This document shows, piece after piece, positions 25,790 to 34,745 of a stretch of 64,000 nt of DNA. A program made the translations under genes and the position numbers. This stretch comes from Rhodopirellula sp. Lineage in GTDB: Bacteria > Planctomycetota > Planctomycetia > Pirellulales > Thermoguttaceae. Numbering within the stretch: the first letter of the stretch is position 1; every line of letters begins with the position of its first letter. The stretch spans positions 1 through 64,000 of the forward strand of contig JAAYEH010000366.1 of assembly GCA_012728855.1 (NCBI GenBank). Direction: 5' to 3'. The notes under the pieces are model-generated. The model was not told the DNA's origin and ran no database searches. It worked only from the letters and a program-made list of their open reading frames with translations.

Positions 25790-26935
25790 TTAAAACGGAA
25801 GGTCTTCGTCCAGGTCGTCCTCGTCGGGATCCAATTCGCCGAAACTCCCTTCGGCGTCGCTGTCGCGATCATCGAATTCCTGGTCGAACTCCGCCTGGCA
25901 CAATTCGCAATAATCCGACGTGCTGTAATGCTGCACCCACTGGGTATTGCGAAGTTCCGGGTAGGCTCGCTCCTCCTGGCAGACCTCGTGCAGGAGCAAT
26001 CGGTAGACCTCGCGGGGAGTGAAGTGCGGGCATACGTCCATTGCGATGCCGAATAGCGCCAGTTCCGCCAGAAGCGATTTTAGCGCTTTTTCAACCTGCT
26101 CGTCGTCCAATTCATCGGGCAAAGGGCATTTCACCGGGTTGTCGAAGAGATCACTGAGAACGACTCCGGGACTGTTCTCGATCAGGTCATCCATCAACTC
26201 CATCTCTCGGATCGCCCGCGATTTGTCCTCGTCCTCGATCCAATCCCAGTCCGTCTGAGAAGCCTGCAAATCGAGCTGAAGCTGCAAGTCCCTTGGAAAC
26301 AGATCATAGGGATCCTCTTCGTCGTCATCATCGGCCGGCTGCGCGTCAGAAAAGAACGATTCGCCGTCGCCAAGATCTCCGCTAATATCTCCGCTGGCGG
26401 TCAACTCTGCCTCGTCGCTTTCGGGCGAATCGCCGGCCTCCCCGGGTTCCTCCGGCCGAAGGGCCGCTCCGTGCTCGCCGCCGCCCGACACGCTCAACTC
26501 CTGGAACTCGACGAACTCAACATCGGAATCGGCGATTTCCACCACGATCCGGCCATTCTGGCTGAACCATTCCAGATAGAGGCGGCCTTGGGTTTTCACG
26601 GGCGGACAGTCGGGGCACGATTTCGGGCGAACCGCTTCGGAATTGCCGCGCGCCGTGTCGCCCCGGCGAACCATTGTAATTCTGCCGGTCGGACCGACTT
26701 GCTGAGTGGCGAGAGTCTCCAAGTCCGGAGAAGCGGCTTCTGCGTGGGGATCGCTCGATGCGCTCCTCGACTCGAACCGGAAATGCCAGCCGGCAAGGTC
26801 ATCGCTGCAGTTGCCCGTCAATTGCAGCAGCAGCGGATGGTTCCATCCACGGACTTCCAGCCATCCGTGAACGGAGTAATTCGTCGTGTTGAAGATTTCA
26901 CCGCTGACAACGTGGCCGTCCAGCCGACAAGCCAT
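25790..26935 (-). CDS. Conserved hypothetical acidic protein, 381 aa
   Basis: The N-terminal 140 residues form a compact domain (MACRLDGHVVSGEIFNTTNY, HGWLEVRGWNHPLLLQLTGN, LYLEWFSQNGRIVVEIADSD). A strongly acidic, low-complexity region follows (about 150-220; DDDDEEDPYDLF). The C-terminal domain has DWDWIEDEDKSRAIREMELM and FTPREVYRLLLHEVCQEERA. It closes with STSDYCELCQAEF and an Asp/Glu tail. There is no signal peptide. The layout is typical of a planctomycete-specific cytosolic protein, but I cannot assign a role. It converges with the small gene at 25568, 39 bp apart. Confidence 0.75.
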   Translation of the reverse strand: MACRLDGHVVSGEIFNTTNYSVHGWLEVRGWNHPLLLQLTGNCSDDLAGWHFRFESRSASSDPHAEAASPDLETLATQQVGPTGRITMVRRGDTARGNSEAVRPKSCPDCPPVKTQGRLYLEWFSQNGRIVVEIADSDVEFVEFQELSVSGGGEHGAALRPEEPGEAGDSPESDEAELTASGDISGDLGDGESFFSDAQPADDDDEEDPYDLFPRDLQLQLDLQASQTDWDWIEDEDKSRAIREMELMDDLIENSPGVVLSDLFDNPVKCPLPDELDDEQVEKALKSLLAELALFGIAMDVCPHFTPREVYRLLLHEVCQEERAYPELRNTQWVQHYSTSDYCELCQAEFDQEFDDRDSDAEGSFGELDPDEDDLDEDLPF

Positions 26936-27164
26936 AGGACTGCTCCAAGGGAAGCAGGAGATCGGTCTTCCGATACCTTAAATACGCAAAAACGGGTTCC
27001 GGACCACTTATTGTACCATACGATCCCGCACATGCGAAAGTCGCGAGAGTCCCTTGACGGCGGGGACAACTCGGCCCTCTCGCGACCCGCCTCTAGCCGC
27101 AGCATAGTGCGGGATGTTAGACTAGATTGGTTGTTTGGTGAACGCACGCGCTTCGGGGAGTCTC

Positions 27165-28802
27165 ATGGCCTACACCTCACGTTGTCCCGCATGTCGTGAG
27201 CACGTCGCAGTGCCCGACGGTCTCAACCGAGAGAGCGAGGTTCGCTGCCCGGTTTGTGAGAAGGAGTTTCCACTAGGCGAGGTCGGCGAGCCCGTTGCCG
27301 ACGCGCCCGATCTCGCGCCGGAGTTGGTTCCGGTTACCGTCGTTGACAGCGAGGCGCCGATGCTCGACATCTGGAAAGACCAACGCGAACTGGTCGAAGA
27401 GGTGCCTGTGATCGAGCTAGGCAGTGTACTCCGCAAGCCTGGTTCGAAGAAATCGGTCCCGAAGAAGAAAGAGGAAATCCGCGACGAGGCGCCGTCTGAA
27501 CCCGCCGGCTCTCAGCAGTGGGGGCGAGAAGAAGCGGTAGGGGATCCGCCGCAACTCGAGGATGAGGATAGCGTCTCCCGTCTGGCCGACTCGGTCGAAG
27601 AGGAGACCCTTGACGCGACGGATGAGCACGAAGACCGCCCGCGTGCTTCGGAAATCGAAAGTAGCGGGGAAATCGCGGGCGAGAACGATGACCTGCCGAC
27701 CGAGCCTGCGGAGGTCGTGGCGGCCACGGAGGTGGCGGGCGAAGCGCCACCGGACCGCGATGTGTTGATCCGTTGTCCGCACTGCGAAGTGGTCTCGAAA
27801 CTCACAGAATTGATCTTCGCTTCCAGTGGTGATCACGTCCGTATTGACCAGTTGGCGGTCGCCTTGGGCCTCCATTCCGCGTCGGAGGCGTCCGAGCCGG
27901 GTCCGGACGGCTCGGAGCATGGCATCTACGACCTCGCCACGACTGATTTCGGACCGGGTGGGCCGGCAGCCGGCGAAGGAGACGTACCCGCCGGCAATTT
28001 CTCGTTTGCCGGCAGGCAGCACGATTCCGGCGGTGGCTCCGCCGTCGTCGGCATGCGTCGGCGCAAGAGCCAGAAGAGCCTGCTGAAAGAGATGCTCGGC
28101 GCGGGGCTCGGCGCTGTCCTGGCAGTGCCCATCGCTTACTATGTCCTGAACCTGATCGGCGGCGAGCGGTTCGACAAAGTCCCGGTCCCGCTGCCGTTCT
28201 GTCCGCACACCTACGACCACTTGCCGAGCGACTGGCCCGAGTGGTGGCCGAACTGGGCGAAGGTCTCGGCGCCGGCGCCGCCCCTGGTACCGGTCTCGGA
28301 GGTAGAGCCGGAGGAAATCGTCGCGGAACCGGCCGCCGATGATCCCGAGATCCAGGAGACCTTCCGACGACTGGATGAGGCCCGTCTGGGGGCCTCCCCC
28401 TCTGCCGATCCTGCTGCCGCGGATCACACCCCGCGGCCCGAGCCGCCCCAATCCGCGGCGAAAGTCTTGGAACCGCCGACGCGCGATGCGCCGGCTGTTG
28501 CGGTAGAAGGCGATAAGAAGCCGCCCGTGAAAAAGAATCGCCCCGCTCCGAAAGCACCGACCGAAAAGCCGCCTGCGGCCGAGGCAGCCGCGAAGAAGTC
28601 AACGCCCGACATAGCACCGGCCGAGAAACCGGCTGCTGAAAAACCGCCGTTGGAGAAGGCTCCCGCCGAAGTGCCGCCGGCCGACACGTCACCCGCCGAA
28701 ACGCCGCCGGTCAAGATGGAACCCGCCGCTGAAGCTTCACCTCTGCCCGCTGATTCTGAAGCGGAGGAAAAGCCAAAGGAAGCTTCCGCCAACGATCCGT
28801 GA
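27165..28802 (+). CDS. Zinc-ribbon (MJ0042-like) membrane protein with Pro/Ala/Glu-rich tail
   Basis: This 545-residue protein starts with a zinc ribbon (CPACREHVAVPDGLN, then RCPVCEKEFPLGEV). A second, partial ribbon follows near 195-220 (IRCPHCEVVSKLTELIF). A single membrane helix is in MLGAGLGAVLAVPIAYYVLN (about 305-325), followed by a short segment with CPHTYDHLPSDWPEWWPNW. The remaining 180 residues are Pro/Ala/Glu/Lys-rich (EKPAAEKPPLEKAPAEVPPA), probably a disordered linker across the envelope. No signal peptide; the ribbons are cytosolic. The ATG at 27165 was chosen over an upstream start ten codons earlier. A GTG-initiated gene follows 77 bp downstream. Function is unknown. Confidence 0.78.
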   Translation: MAYTSRCPACREHVAVPDGLNRESEVRCPVCEKEFPLGEVGEPVADAPDLAPELVPVTVVDSEAPMLDIWKDQRELVEEVPVIELGSVLRKPGSKKSVPKKKEEIRDEAPSEPAGSQQWGREEAVGDPPQLEDEDSVSRLADSVEEETLDATDEHEDRPRASEIESSGEIAGENDDLPTEPAEVVAATEVAGEAPPDRDVLIRCPHCEVVSKLTELIFASSGDHVRIDQLAVALGLHSASEASEPGPDGSEHGIYDLATTDFGPGGPAAGEGDVPAGNFSFAGRQHDSGGGSAVVGMRRRKSQKSLLKEMLGAGLGAVLAVPIAYYVLNLIGGERFDKVPVPLPFCPHTYDHLPSDWPEWWPNWAKVSAPAPPLVPVSEVEPEEIVAEPAADDPEIQETFRRLDEARLGASPSADPAAADHTPRPEPPQSAAKVLEPPTRDAPAVAVEGDKKPPVKKNRPAPKAPTEKPPAAEAAAKKSTPDIAPAEKPAAEKPPLEKAPAEVPPADTSPAETPPVKMEPAAEASPLPADSEAEEKPKEASANDP

Positions 28803-28879
28803 GGAATGAAAGGTGATCTGCGACGGGGTCAAGCTGGAAAGCCTGACGTGCGGAGACCGTAAAACGCAAGGAGCAAGCC

Positions 28880-29884
28880 GTGACGTTTGAGGACGAAACC
28901 CACGCCGATTGCGATGACCCCGGGTTCGTTCCGGTTCGGAACTATCTGCTCTACACCCTTTCCCTGCCGGAACGGACCCTGAGATCGGCGTCGGGGCTGC
29001 TCGGTGGCGTACTACGCGAGTCGGCTTGCCTCTTGGTTCCGCACGCATTCCAGGACTGCAAGACCTACTCGATCATGGTCGGGCAGATGCTCGATTTCCT
29101 CGCCGAGGATGTCGGCGGTGTCGAGCGGGCACGGGCAGAGTCCGCCGGAGCTGCGGCGAAAGTCGAATATTTCGCCGCCCGCAAGGCAGTCGGTAATTTC
29201 GTGGAAATGGCGGGGTTGGCGACGTTCCACCTTTCGCCGATGCTGCTGCTGGCGGTGGTAAGCGACGTGGCCTATGGATCTCGCGCCTACCTCAACGAGC
29301 TGGCCGGCGAGTTGAAGCAACAGGGAGTGATCGCCGAGGACTCCACCATCAACCACGTTGACGACCTCCTGGAGGCTGTCGCCTCGGCCGCCGGGACGAC
29401 CGCCAGCGCATTCGATACCCCGCCATTGTCCGTCGAGGGTTTGAGGCAAACCATCGACGACACCCGCAAGGCGGTCGGTTCGATCGACCCAATGAGCGTG
29501 CTTCCGCAGGCGGAAGTGGCGCGGCTGTGGCACGATATCCATAGAATCGCCTCCGAGCAAGGAGTCGACCCGTTGGCCATTTCCAGCGCCATGACTCTCT
29601 TTTCCCTCGACCGGATCGGTTCCGCCAGCCTCGGCGCACTGTCCACGGTCCGTTCGGTCGGAACCCTCTTCGACCGTCACGTGATCGATCACTACCGCTG
29701 CGGCTTGCAGCGAATCCAGGAAAAGGGTTTCTACACCACGCTCGCCGAGACGAGCAAGCCCTACAGCGACGCTGTCTGGAAGAACTTTTCCTCCAGCCGC
29801 AGCACGATCACCGAGGATGTACTCTCGGGCAGACTCGTCGGGCAGGCGTGGAGCACGGCCCGCCGTTGGTTCGGTGGGAAATAG
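28880..29884 (+). CDS. Conserved hypothetical protein, 334 aa (GTG start)
   Basis: The GTG at 28880 follows AAGGAG at a seven-base spacing. The protein is helix-rich (YTLSLPERTLRSASGLLGGV, FQDCKTYSIMVGQMLDFLAE, LSPMLLLAVVSDVAYGSRAY) and has no signal peptide. The hydrophobic helix near 150 could be membrane-associated, which together with the amphipathic helices might recall EcsC-like proteins, but I could not confirm that family. The C-terminal half has DIHRIASEQGVDPLAISSAM and DRHVIDHYRCGLQRIQEKGF. It follows the zinc-ribbon gene on the same strand and may be co-expressed. Function unknown. Confidence 0.7.
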   Translation: MTFEDETHADCDDPGFVPVRNYLLYTLSLPERTLRSASGLLGGVLRESACLLVPHAFQDCKTYSIMVGQMLDFLAEDVGGVERARAESAGAAAKVEYFAARKAVGNFVEMAGLATFHLSPMLLLAVVSDVAYGSRAYLNELAGELKQQGVIAEDSTINHVDDLLEAVASAAGTTASAFDTPPLSVEGLRQTIDDTRKAVGSIDPMSVLPQAEVARLWHDIHRIASEQGVDPLAISSAMTLFSLDRIGSASLGALSTVRSVGTLFDRHVIDHYRCGLQRIQEKGFYTTLAETSKPYSDAVWKNFSSSRSTITEDVLSGRLVGQAWSTARRWFGGK

Positions 29885-29887
29885 CCC

Positions 29888-30025
29888 CGCCGTATAGCCG
29901 CCGACCGTCTTGCGATATGAAGCCTCAAGATAGTCTCGCGACTTCTTCAGCGCCAGAGCCGTCTCGTCGGGCGCCGGTTCGTGATGCATGAACGGGTTAA
30001 CGTACCAGGGATCCCTCCGTGCCAA
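29888..30025 (-). pseudogene. Short coding remnant, 5'-truncated
   Basis: The minus strand reads WYVNPFMHHEPAPDETALAL and then KKSRDYLEASYRKTVGGYTA over about 45 codons, with codon use like a real gene. Upstream of 30025 the frame loses sense, and downstream it runs into the antisense of the 334-residue gene. This looks like a remnant of an unidentified gene. Confidence 0.3.
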
Positions 30026-30040
30026 TAATAGGTGAGATAA

Positions 30041-30080
30041 CTACCTCCTTGGTTATTGCAGTAGAGGGACAAGGAGGTAG
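30041..30080. repeat. Inverted repeat, 11-bp arms
   Basis: CTACCTCCTTG (30041-30051) and CAAGGAGGTAG (30070-30080) are perfect complements with an 18-nt loop. The right arm contains AGGAGG. The surrounding 1 kb has no intact gene. Confidence 0.65.
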
Positions 30081-30420
30081 GGGACTTGTGGAGAAAGCAA
30101 GGATGTTGGGAATGGAAAAGGCGGTGGCTGGCGGAACGGAAGGAGGGCGTCGCCCGATTGGAGTTCCGCCAACGAACACGGCAGCCCGTTCGATCTTCCG
30201 AAAGGTCGTACCCGCAATTTCAGGTGTCCCGCCGACGTTCTGCGTGTCCTGGTCGAGGCGAGGGGAATCAACAATCCGCGGATGTGACGCTAAGGTCGCA
30301 ACGGATAAAGAAAACGCCGTAGCGATGACGTCCCGCGTGGTCGTACGGAGTAAGTCGCTTTGCCAGGAGTAAAAGATTGTTGGAGATGACACGCTTTGAC
30401 TTCCGAACGTTAAGGTTTCT

Positions 30421-30482
30421 ATGCTGCTCGCTCCCGCCAAAGAGTCTCCATCGATAAACGCGAGGCCGGGAGCGAGCAGCAT
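30421..30482. repeat. Inverted repeat, perfect 16-bp arms
   Basis: ATGCTGCTCGCTCCCG (30421-30436) and its perfect complement (30467-30482) flank a 30-nt loop and are followed by TAAAA. The structure could terminate transcription, or be the remains of a small mobile element. No gene overlaps it convincingly. Confidence 0.7.
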
Positions 30483-30530
30483 TAAAACCAGTTGAACGAA
30501 ACCGCGGAGTCGGAAGCGGGTATTGGCTTT

Positions 30531-30791
30531 CTATTGCCCGTTTCCTTCCGCACGGCCCCATTGTGGCCGACCTTGCGAGTGGCAAGTAATCTTGCCCAGG
30601 TCGTGTTCTTCGAGCGGGGCAGTGGCGGAGAAGAAAGAGGCCATCAGAAGCACGGCGCGGCGGCGGGCCGTCTGGACGGAAGAGAACGATCCTGCGGGGC
30701 CGCAGGCCGAAGCAGCGCATAGCGAAAGTAAGCCGGCTGCCAGCGTCGGCACGAAAGCAGCTCGCAGGGTCGTTCTTATGAACCAGATCAT
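30531..30791 (-). CDS. Possible small exported protein
   Basis: The ATG at 30789-30791 opens an 86-residue frame with a signal-like start (IRTTLRAAFVPTLAAGLLSL, then CAASACG), followed by unremarkable sequence and a Gly/Arg-rich end. Neighbouring minus-strand frames (for example MLLAPGLAFIDGDSLAGASS near 30482) also look partly coding, so the 29.9-30.9 kb gap may hold one frameshifted secreted-protein gene. There is no recognised family. Confidence 0.25.
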   Translation of the reverse strand: MIWFIRTTLRAAFVPTLAAGLLSLCAASACGPAGSFSSVQTARRRAVLLMASFFSATAPLEEHDLGKITCHSQGRPQWGRAEGNGQ

Positions 30792-30941
30792 GAGCTGTCG
30801 ATTATCTCCGCAGGAATCCTCCTGCCGAAAGCGCCATCCGTCGCCAGTCGCCGCCATAGTTGCCGAGTCGGTTATGGCAATGTAGGATGGGAGCGACTCC
30901 GGTTCACGCTACAACACGACAGTGATTAGGATCCACGAGAA

Positions 30942-31931
30942 ATGGCGAAACTCCCCTACCTCGTCACCGGCGCCGCCGGATTCATCGCTTCGCGAGTTAC
31001 GGAGCTTCTGCTTGAGGAAGGCCACCGCGTCGTCGGCGTCGACAATCTCAATGACGCCTACGACCCGCGGCTGAAACAGTGGCGGCTTGCCCGACTGGAA
31101 ACACGCGGCGGATTCCAGTTTCAGCAGATGGATATATCCGACCGGAACGCGGTCGCGCGGCTGTTCGAGAAAGAGGGGCCTTTCGAGGCCGTGGTAAACC
31201 TGGCGGCCCGCGCCGGAGTTCGCAGCAGCGTGGAAGACCCGTGGGTGTACTACCGCGCCAATTGCGACGGCACACTGAACCTGTTGGACGCCTGCCGAGA
31301 GAATGGGGTCAAGAAGTTCCTGCTGGCGTCCACATCGAGTCTGTACGGAGCCCACAACCCTGTGCCGTATCGAGAAGACGCGGATACCAACTGTCCGCTC
31401 TCCCCCTACGCCGCATCGAAAAAGGCGGCAGAGACGCTTGCCTTCACGTACCACTATCTGCACGGGCTGGATGTTTCGGTGGTGCGGTACTTCACCGTCT
31501 ATGGCCCCGCGGGCCGGCCGGATATGAGCGTTTTCCGTTTCATCCGCCGCATCGCAGAAGGGGAATCGATCGTCGTGTTCGGCGACGGCAGCCAAGAGCG
31601 GGATTTCACTTACGTTGACGACATCGCCCGGGGCACGGTCGCCGCTCTTCGTCCCCTAGGCTACGAAGTGGTGAACCTCGGCGGGGATCGGCCGGTGCGG
31701 CTCTCGGAGGTGATCGCGACGATCGGCGAATTGCTCGGGCGGCCGGCGAATATCGATTACCGCCCTGCCCATCCCGCCGACGTGCCGGCCACCTGGGCCG
31801 ACGTTTCCAAGGCCCGCCAACTGTTGGACTGGACACCCGCGGTGACGATGGAAGAAGGCGTCCGCCGTTCGGTGGCGTGGTATCGGGAAAACCGAGAGAT
31901 GATTTTGCCGCTGGAACTCGGGGACCGGTGA
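30942..31931 (+). CDS. NAD-dependent epimerase, UDP-glucuronate 4-epimerase-like
   Basis: This 329-residue extended-SDR protein has the nucleotide-binding motif TGAAGFIASRVTELLLEEGH, the conserved loop DNLNDAYDPRLKQWRL, catalytic Ser/Thr in STSSLYGA and the YxxxK pair in SPYAASKKAAE. The NDAYDPRLK loop and RYFTVYGPAGRPDMSVFRF are typical of UDP-glucuronate/galacturonate 4-epimerases. It probably interconverts nucleotide-activated uronic acids for surface glycan synthesis and lies next to the minus-strand glycan cluster. The start ATG is preceded by GAGAA. It is cytosolic. The precise sugar is not certain; other sugar-nucleotide epimerases share these motifs. Confidence 0.9.
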   Translation: MAKLPYLVTGAAGFIASRVTELLLEEGHRVVGVDNLNDAYDPRLKQWRLARLETRGGFQFQQMDISDRNAVARLFEKEGPFEAVVNLAARAGVRSSVEDPWVYYRANCDGTLNLLDACRENGVKKFLLASTSSLYGAHNPVPYREDADTNCPLSPYAASKKAAETLAFTYHYLHGLDVSVVRYFTVYGPAGRPDMSVFRFIRRIAEGESIVVFGDGSQERDFTYVDDIARGTVAALRPLGYEVVNLGGDRPVRLSEVIATIGELLGRPANIDYRPAHPADVPATWADVSKARQLLDWTPAVTMEEGVRRSVAWYRENREMILPLELGDR

Positions 31932-31937
31932 AGCCTG

Positions 31938-32258
31938 TCAAGTGTCTGGCCTGTCGCGGTGCCGCCAACCGTCCCAGAGGTGCAGTACTGCCAGGATGGG
32001 ATGGCGCCAAAGCATTCTTGGCCCGGAGTAACGCATCACTTCGCGAACCTGTTCCCGCATGGAACGCCGGTAGCAATGGATGGGGCAGTCGGCACAGGCC
32101 GGTTTCTTCGCGCCAAAAGGGCAGCGATCCAGCCGGCATAGTGCATAATCCAGCACATCCTTGCACTCGGAACACAGTTCGCGAGGCGAGCCGTGACGGC
32201 TGCGGCAATAGATGCCGATCATGGCCCGAATCGTCCGTTTTTCACGCGCGATGCGCAT
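31938..32258 (-). CDS. YgbA-like (nitrous oxide-stimulated promoter) family protein
   Basis: This 106-residue protein has the cysteine-rich signature of the YgbA_NO family: MIGIYCRSRHG, LCSECKDVLDYALCRLDRCP and CADCPIHCYRR, then MREQVREVMRYSGPRML and the HPILAVLHL end. The family is associated with nitrosative-stress regulons in proteobacteria; the biochemical role is unknown. The ATG at 32256-32258 is preferred over a TTG four codons upstream. The cysteine pattern suggests metal or Fe-S binding. It sits convergent with the epimerase, 6 bp away, and just beyond a long palindromic repeat. Confidence 0.82.
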   Translation of the reverse strand: MRIAREKRTIRAMIGIYCRSRHGSPRELCSECKDVLDYALCRLDRCPFGAKKPACADCPIHCYRRSMREQVREVMRYSGPRMLWRHPILAVLHLWDGWRHRDRPDT

Positions 32259-32299
32259 CGAGTCCGCCAAAACAGATCACCGTTGCGTGCGAAACCACG

Positions 32300-32437
32300 A
32301 AGGGGTTGGGAGTCGTTTTCTGTATCGGCCTGGAAAGAGTCGAGAGTCCAGAGCCAGGCAATCCGATTGGCTCTCGACTCTGGACTCTTGACTCTTCGCT
32401 CTCTGTGGCCAATACATAAAGAGACTCCCAACCCCTT
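32300..32437. repeat. Palindromic repeat element, copy A
   Basis: Arms of 31 bp (32300-32330 and 32407-32437) match at 27 positions and begin AAGGGGTTGGGAGTC. The interior holds a second inverted pair built of GAGTCCAGAGCCA-like and TGGCTCTCGACTCTGG-like units. The arm sequence is nearly that of the element at 56979-57073, so both belong to one repeat family. It lies downstream of the GT-C gene's stop. Confidence 0.8.
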
Positions 32438-32490
32438 GCGTCAAACATCTACCCGCCGGTTGCGACAATCAATAATGTCTTCGCCGACTT

Positions 32491-34413
32491 TTATTGTAGC
32501 ATGACCAGTCGGTAGCGGCGAATTCCGCCGTCGATGTCGGCGAATTGGTAATCGGCCAGTTTGACGAGCGACTCGGTGTCGCCGGCTTTCCACTGGGCTT
32601 CGGCGAGTTTGGTAAGCGTGGGGTCGTATTGCGCCCCTCGGTCGCTGCGGTTTTCGGCCAGCAAGATATGAGTGAAGCCGGCCTCGCGGAGCGTGTGGCT
32701 GAACTGGAGCGGATTGTCGATGCCGCGATCGTAGCCGGTGCGGAGCCGGTAGAGGTTTTCCCGCGTTACACGGCAGTTGAAATAGAAGGCGCGGTGTTCC
32801 TGACTGAGGATATGGTCCCCCTGGTTGCCCAATTGGTTGCCGGCGTCGGCGGCCAGCCAGGTCGGCTCGTTTCGAGCCAGAAAGGCTTCGCGGCTTTCCA
32901 GACCGCATGCCACCGCGAGCCGGTCGGACGAGCGGGCCACGGCGGCCGCGGACGCGGCAAGGAAAACCGTCAAGACGGCTGCCAGCGCGACCCGGCGCGG
33001 GATGACCGGTAACCGCTGCATTTCGATCAGCACCCAGAGGGCAATGACACAGAGGATCGGGACCAGCGGCAAGAGGAAGCGGACGTTCTGACGAAGCAGG
33101 AACCAGAGAACCCAATAGGCCCCGGCCACGGCCATGAGGACTTCCAGCCCCCGCAGCCGCCGCACCCAAAGCAGCCCCGGGGCAACGGCGAGGAAGAGCC
33201 CGCCCAGTTGATGGCCGCGCCCGCCATAGCGTTCCGGATGCATCGTCACGTGCCACGCTCCCGTCAGCAGCGAGAACGGCGACCGACCCAAGGGAAGCTT
33301 GGAATTGCGAAACGTCGGTTTCTCGTCGTCGACCGCTACGTGAGGTTCGAAGACCTCCGAAAAGAACGGATGGACCGGGTTCCCGCGGTGCCAGGCCGCG
33401 CGGACGTACCAGAGCCCGGCGGCGCTGGTGGCGACGATCGTCGCCACGGCGACTCCCTCGAGCATCAGTCGCCGGCGATCGGGCCAGCGCCACGCGATCC
33501 ACAAAACCGGCGCGGCCAGGGCCGCGAGGAAGAGGAGAGCAAGGTATTTCGTTCCTAACGCCCCGCCCGCGCACAACCCGCAAAGGACAAACCACCGCCG
33601 CGATTCCAGATCCACGCCACATCGCCACCAGGCGGCCAGCGCCAGGGTGCAGTGGAACGCCAGGGCGACATCGTTCAGTGGCGCGGTCATTTGGTTCGTC
33701 ACGGAGGGAACCAAGAGCACGACGGCGCCGGCGACTTGCGCCCACGCCCGTCCCACGATCGGCGTGGCCAGCACGACGGCTGCCATTGCCAGCAGAATGC
33801 CGAATCCGAAGTGGAGCAACTGCGTCGCCACGCCCCCATCCAATGCCAGTGCCCAGAGATACCACATCTCAACCAAGAGCGGAAAGGTCGAGTTGTCGCT
33901 ATCCGGCAGAAATTCGAGCCCGCCAACCGCAAGAAAGGTCTTGGGGAGTTCGAGATGATAGCAGAGCGCGTCGCCGTCGGTCGGAGGCGCGAGAGCCCCG
34001 ATCAGCGAACCGAGGCAAGCGATGCCCGCGAGCACAAAGACGGTTGTCCTTAACCATCGCGACGGTGGCGCGAAAGGCTCCGCCTGCGGCGGTTCCTGAA
34101 AGTGGGGCTGCCGGACGACGGCGGACAGACTCCGTTCGCAGCGGCGGATGTAGTCGTTGAGCAGTTCTCCCAGACCCCAGAAACATGCCAGCGCCGTCAA
34201 TCCGCCGATCGCCGGAATGGCGAGCAGCCCGGTCATGCCTGCGACGGCCAGCAATACTCCGGCGACGACGAACCCCACTGCCAGACTCCACACGGCGGTC
34301 GACAGCAGATCGTCCGTGCCCACGCCCAGGCCGCGGAGCAGTGGGCGTCCGAGGCCGTAGGCGGAAAAGCCGATTGCGAGAACCGTCAAGATCGAAAGGA
34401 TGTGCTCCAGCAT
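32491..34413 (-). CDS. GT-C type membrane glycosyltransferase
   Basis: This 640-residue integral membrane protein has at least ten hydrophobic helices (for example ILSILTVLAIGFSAYGLGRP, LLVEMWYLWALALDGGVATQ, LALLFLAALAAPVLWIAWRW). An early loop contains LAPPTDGDALCYHLELPKTF. The Asp-rich loop after the first helices, the ALGTKYLALLF segment and the overall plan fit the GT39/GT-C group (protein mannosyltransferase- or ArnT-like), which use lipid-linked sugars. The C-terminal 130 residues are soluble (TREGYDRG-like, HTLREAGFTHILLAENR). It is the last gene of the glycan cluster, 10 bp after the small membrane protein. Acceptor and donor are unknown. Confidence 0.78.
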   Translation of the reverse strand: MLEHILSILTVLAIGFSAYGLGRPLLRGLGVGTDDLLSTAVWSLAVGFVVAGVLLAVAGMTGLLAIPAIGGLTALACFWGLGELLNDYIRRCERSLSAVVRQPHFQEPPQAEPFAPPSRWLRTTVFVLAGIACLGSLIGALAPPTDGDALCYHLELPKTFLAVGGLEFLPDSDNSTFPLLVEMWYLWALALDGGVATQLLHFGFGILLAMAAVVLATPIVGRAWAQVAGAVVLLVPSVTNQMTAPLNDVALAFHCTLALAAWWRCGVDLESRRWFVLCGLCAGGALGTKYLALLFLAALAAPVLWIAWRWPDRRRLMLEGVAVATIVATSAAGLWYVRAAWHRGNPVHPFFSEVFEPHVAVDDEKPTFRNSKLPLGRSPFSLLTGAWHVTMHPERYGGRGHQLGGLFLAVAPGLLWVRRLRGLEVLMAVAGAYWVLWFLLRQNVRFLLPLVPILCVIALWVLIEMQRLPVIPRRVALAAVLTVFLAASAAAVARSSDRLAVACGLESREAFLARNEPTWLAADAGNQLGNQGDHILSQEHRAFYFNCRVTRENLYRLRTGYDRGIDNPLQFSHTLREAGFTHILLAENRSDRGAQYDPTLTKLAEAQWKAGDTESLVKLADYQFADIDGGIRRYRLVMLQ

Positions 34414-34422
34414 GGGCTTGCG

Positions 34423-34638
34423 TTACCACCAACCAAGCATACTTGTGAAGTAAAGTCCCACGACGGTTGCCGTCCAGCCGGCGAAGAGCCATGCTTGCCA
34501 CCGCGCGATGGGCGGGCCGTCGCTCTGGGACGCCGGCCGCGCGTCCAACAGCGTCGAGAAGACCACCTGGTGCGCCTGCTTCAGACGCCGCCGTCGTGAC
34601 ACGGTTTCCGGTTCTTGCTGCCGGATCGGTGCGATCAC
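34423..34638 (-). CDS. Small membrane protein, 71 aa (GTG start)
   Basis: A 71-residue protein with a charged cytosolic N-terminus (PETVSRRRRLKQAHQVVFST) and one C-terminal membrane helix (WQAWLFAGWTATVVGLYFTS). GTG start at 34636-34638 behind AAAGGGA. It lies 10 bp upstream of the GT-C gene and is likely co-translated with it; a partner or stabilising subunit is possible. No family recognised. Confidence 0.6.
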   Translation of the reverse strand: MIAPIRQQEPETVSRRRRLKQAHQVVFSTLLDARPASQSDGPPIARWQAWLFAGWTATVVGLYFTSMLGWW

Positions 34639-34673
34639 GTCATGTCCCTTTCTCAGCCATCAGCAGGGATTTA

Positions 34674-34743
34674 TCGTGGGGCAGGTTTGCAGCCTGCCTT
34701 ATATCGGCGTGCAAAGGAGGCAGGTTGCAGACCCGCCCCACGA
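34674..34743. repeat. Inverted repeat with GCAGGTTTGC core
   Basis: Arms of 25 bp (34674-34698 and 34719-34743) match except for three bases, with a 20-nt loop. Each arm contains a GCAGGTTTGCAGCCTGC-like palindrome. Similar cores occur at 51671-51687 and 57190-57208. It lies immediately 3' of the GT9 gene, whose stop is 3 bp away. Confidence 0.75.
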
Positions 34744-34745
34744 TC

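Noticed and set aside
30268-30720. Basic 150-codon minus-strand frame
   Set aside because: It has no motif, crosses an inverted repeat and has a composition typical of shadow frames.
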